Shown: positions 62,740-64,000 of the stretch, piece by piece
Layout: every line of letters begins with the position of its first letter
Numbering within the stretch: position 1 is the stretch's first letter
Origin: Micromonospora carbonacea
Lineage (GTDB): Bacteria > Actinomycetota > Actinomycetes > Mycobacteriales > Micromonosporaceae
Assembly (NCBI RefSeq): GCF_014205165.1
Contig: NZ_JACHMZ010000001.1
Location: forward strand, 310,001 to 374,000
Direction of reading: 5' to 3'
Length of the DNA: 64,000 nt
Notes under the pieces: generated by a model
The model's input: the letters and a program-made list of their open reading frames with translations, nothing else
The model's database searches: none
What the model was told of the DNA's origin: nothing
Translations under genes and position numbers: made by a program

Positions 62740-64000
62740 TCACGGGCGGCGGCTGGCCAGCCCGTACTCGTTGGCCTTGTCGAAGACGTCCTGGGCGTAA
62801 CGGCGCACGTCGTTGTACGACAGGATGGCCCCCCACCAGTCGCCGGGGGCCGTCATGTTCCGGCCGCCCTTGCACAGGTAGTTGCCGGCGGCCAGGGCCG
62901 CGTCGTCCAGGTCGTGCGGGTTCTTGCGCCCGTCGTTGTCGGCGTCGGCGCCGATCTCCTGCCAGGTCGTCGGGATGAACTGCATGGGCCCGATCGCCCG
63001 GTCGTAGACGGTGTCCTTGTCGTAGAGCCCCCGGTCGGTGTCGGTGATCCGCTGCCGCCCGCCCTGGCCGTCGAGCGGGTCGCCGATGATCTCCGGGAGC
63101 GCCTGCCCGTCGGGGCCCAGGGTCGCGCCGTTGGCCTGGCCGTGGCGCGACTCGACGTAGCCGATCGCGGCGAGGGTGGTCCAGCTCAGCCGGCAGCCCG
63201 GGGTGGTCTGGGCGAGCGCCAGCTCGGCGTACCCGTACGCCTGCATGGCCACCGGCGAGATGCCGACCTTCGCCCCGGTCTGCTGGGCCCAGGCGGCGAG
63301 CGCGTCCGCCGGCCGGCCGGTCGGTGCCGGCACGACCGGTCCCGCGCTCGCGCCGGGCACCGCCGTCGCGCCGGGCGGCAGCGGGGTGGCCGACCCGCCG
63401 GGCAGCAGCCCGCCCTGCGGGGTCGCCGTGCCGGCCCCCGGGGTGCCGGCGGTGCCGTCCACCGCCACCGGGCGGGACTTCGGCGCGGACGCCGGCACCA
63501 GCAGCGCCCCGGCGGCGGCGGTCCCGGCGACCAGCACGAGCAGGAAGAGGCCGGGCAGCGTGAGCCGGCCGCTCGGGCGGCGGGACCAGGCCCGGGTGGC
63601 GCGGGCGGCGGCGACTGCCGCCTGCCGGGGCGGGGGCATGCGCACGGCGTGGGCGAACGGCACCCGACGCCGCCGGGCCACCCCGGTCGGCTTCTCGGCC
63701 TCCGACTTCTTCTCCGCCTCGGGCCCGGCGGGCTTCGCCGCCTCCGCCTCGGGCTGCTCGGCGTCGGGCTGCTTCGCCGCCTCGGGCTCGGCCGGCGTCG
63801 CCGGCTCCGGCTCGGCGGCTTCCTTCGCCGTCGGCTCGGCGGGCTCGGTCACCGCCGGCTCCTTCGCCTCCGGCCCGGCAGGCTGCGTCGGCTCCGGCCC
63901 GGCAGGCTGCTTCGCCTCCGGCTCCGCCGGCTGCGTCGGCTCCGGCTCGACCCGCGGCGGGGAGTCGGCGGGCGGCTCGCCGCGCAGCCAGGGCCGGCGG
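62740..64000 (-). CDS. Membrane-anchored lytic transglycosylase, N-terminus beyond the window
   Basis: The frame is open to the right edge, so the protein may be longer than the 370 residues counted from GTG 63852. From the N-terminus come an acidic low-complexity arm of EPTQPAGPEAK-like units, a basic juxtamembrane segment (VARRRRVPFAHAVRMPPPRQ), one membrane helix (LTLPGLFLLVLVAGTAAAGA), a Gly/Pro/Thr linker, and an extracellular SLT-like domain with TLAAIGYVESRHGQ (catalytic Glu), RAIGPMQFIPTTWQEIGADA, DNDGRKNPHDLDDAALAAGN and SYNDVRRYAQDVF. It cleaves peptidoglycan glycan strands to make anhydromuropeptides, at the cell surface. The cytoplasmic location of the acidic arm is inferred from the basic flank. 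Confidence 0.9.
   Translation of the reverse strand, partial: RRPWLRGEPPADSPPRVEPEPTQPAEPEAKQPAGPEPTQPAGPEAKEPAVTEPAEPTAKEAAEPEPATPAEPEAAKQPDAEQPEAEAAKPAGPEAEKKSEAEKPTGVARRRRVPFAHAVRMPPPRQAAVAAARATRAWSRRPSGRLTLPGLFLLVLVAGTAAAGALLVPASAPKSRPVAVDGTAGTPGAGTATPQGGLLPGGSATPLPPGATAVPGASAGPVVPAPTGRPADALAAWAQQTGAKVGISPVAMQAYGYAELALAQTTPGCRLSWTTLAAIGYVESRHGQANGATLGPDGQALPEIIGDPLDGQGGRQRITDTDRGLYDKDTVYDRAIGPMQFIPTTWQEIGADADNDGRKNPHDLDDAALAAGNYLCKGGRNMTAPGDWWGAILSYNDVRRYAQDVFDKANEYGLASRRP

Overview
The window looks like chromosomal core DNA of a mycothiol-producing, sporulating-type actinobacterium, most likely Micromonosporaceae (Micromonospora or a close relative). Reasons seen in the sequence: very high GC, many GTG starts, 4-nt ATGA/GTGA gene overlaps, mshA, a BldN-type sigma factor with its membrane partner, a Rex-haem operon, and a short palindromic intergenic repeat scattered over the whole window. 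The genus is inferred from general knowledge of these families, not from a search.

The backbone follows, with insertions, the order of Mycobacterium tuberculosis Rv0482 to Rv0512 (recalled, not searched): murB (8.4 kb), SDR (10.3), mshA (11.3), YbjN (12.8), gpmA (16.2), senX3-regX3 (17.9-19.9), an Rv0495c-like Cys-rich protein (20.0), ppx (20.9), sugar-phosphate isomerase (22.0), BldC-like HTH (42.0), the 33-aa ribosomal protein (42.6), epimerase and acyltransferase (42.8-45.0), HAD phosphatase (45.0), glutaredoxin (49.0), hemA-hemC-hemD-hemB (53.3-58.2). Lineage-specific blocks sit between these.

Layout. 0-1.5 kb: end of an EI24 membrane protein, a secreted protein and RidA. 1.6-7.4 kb: a minus-strand beta-glucoside uptake cassette (binding lipoprotein, two permeases, GH1 beta-glucosidase, LacI repressor) with three CebR-like operators. 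7.6-16 kb: mycothiol-linked enzymes, cell-wall murB, mshA, a lysine/alanine-rich nucleoid-type protein, an MFS exporter. 16-22.8 kb: glycolysis and the phosphate-sensing genes phoU, senX3, regX3, with PHO boxes between phoU and senX3. 22.8-28.9 kb: accessory metabolism (CGNR regulator, ATP-grasp ligase plus lipoprotein, proline dehydrogenase, hydrolase-TetR pair, membrane metallopeptidase). 29-41.3 kb: a secreted giant-protein module, with a 1532-aa DNRLRE/LamG/FG-GAP protein divergent from a 2314-aa RHS protein ending in a HINT domain and a small C-terminal toxin-like domain, followed by a putative immunity gene. 41.3-42 kb: non-coding debris with strong hairpins. 42-49 kb: developmental and housekeeping genes including bldN-rsbN. 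49-58.2 kb: HAD phosphatase, a LuxR-type two-component pair, and the Rex-controlled haem operon. 58.2-64 kb: secreted nuclease, tandem-GNAT acetyltransferase, lytic transglycosylase cut by the right edge.

Regulation visible in the DNA: a perfect-spacing Rex operator over the rex promoter; PHO boxes; CebR-type operators; a CGTAAC-N17-CGTTTC promoter in front of rsbN that resembles a sigma-BldN promoter; and at least a dozen genes whose start codon lies 6-7 nt after a TANNNT -10 box, i.e. predicted leaderless mRNAs. Eight copies (plus a half copy) of a ~50-bp GC-palindrome repeat occur between genes, two of them supplying the stop codon of the adjacent gene.
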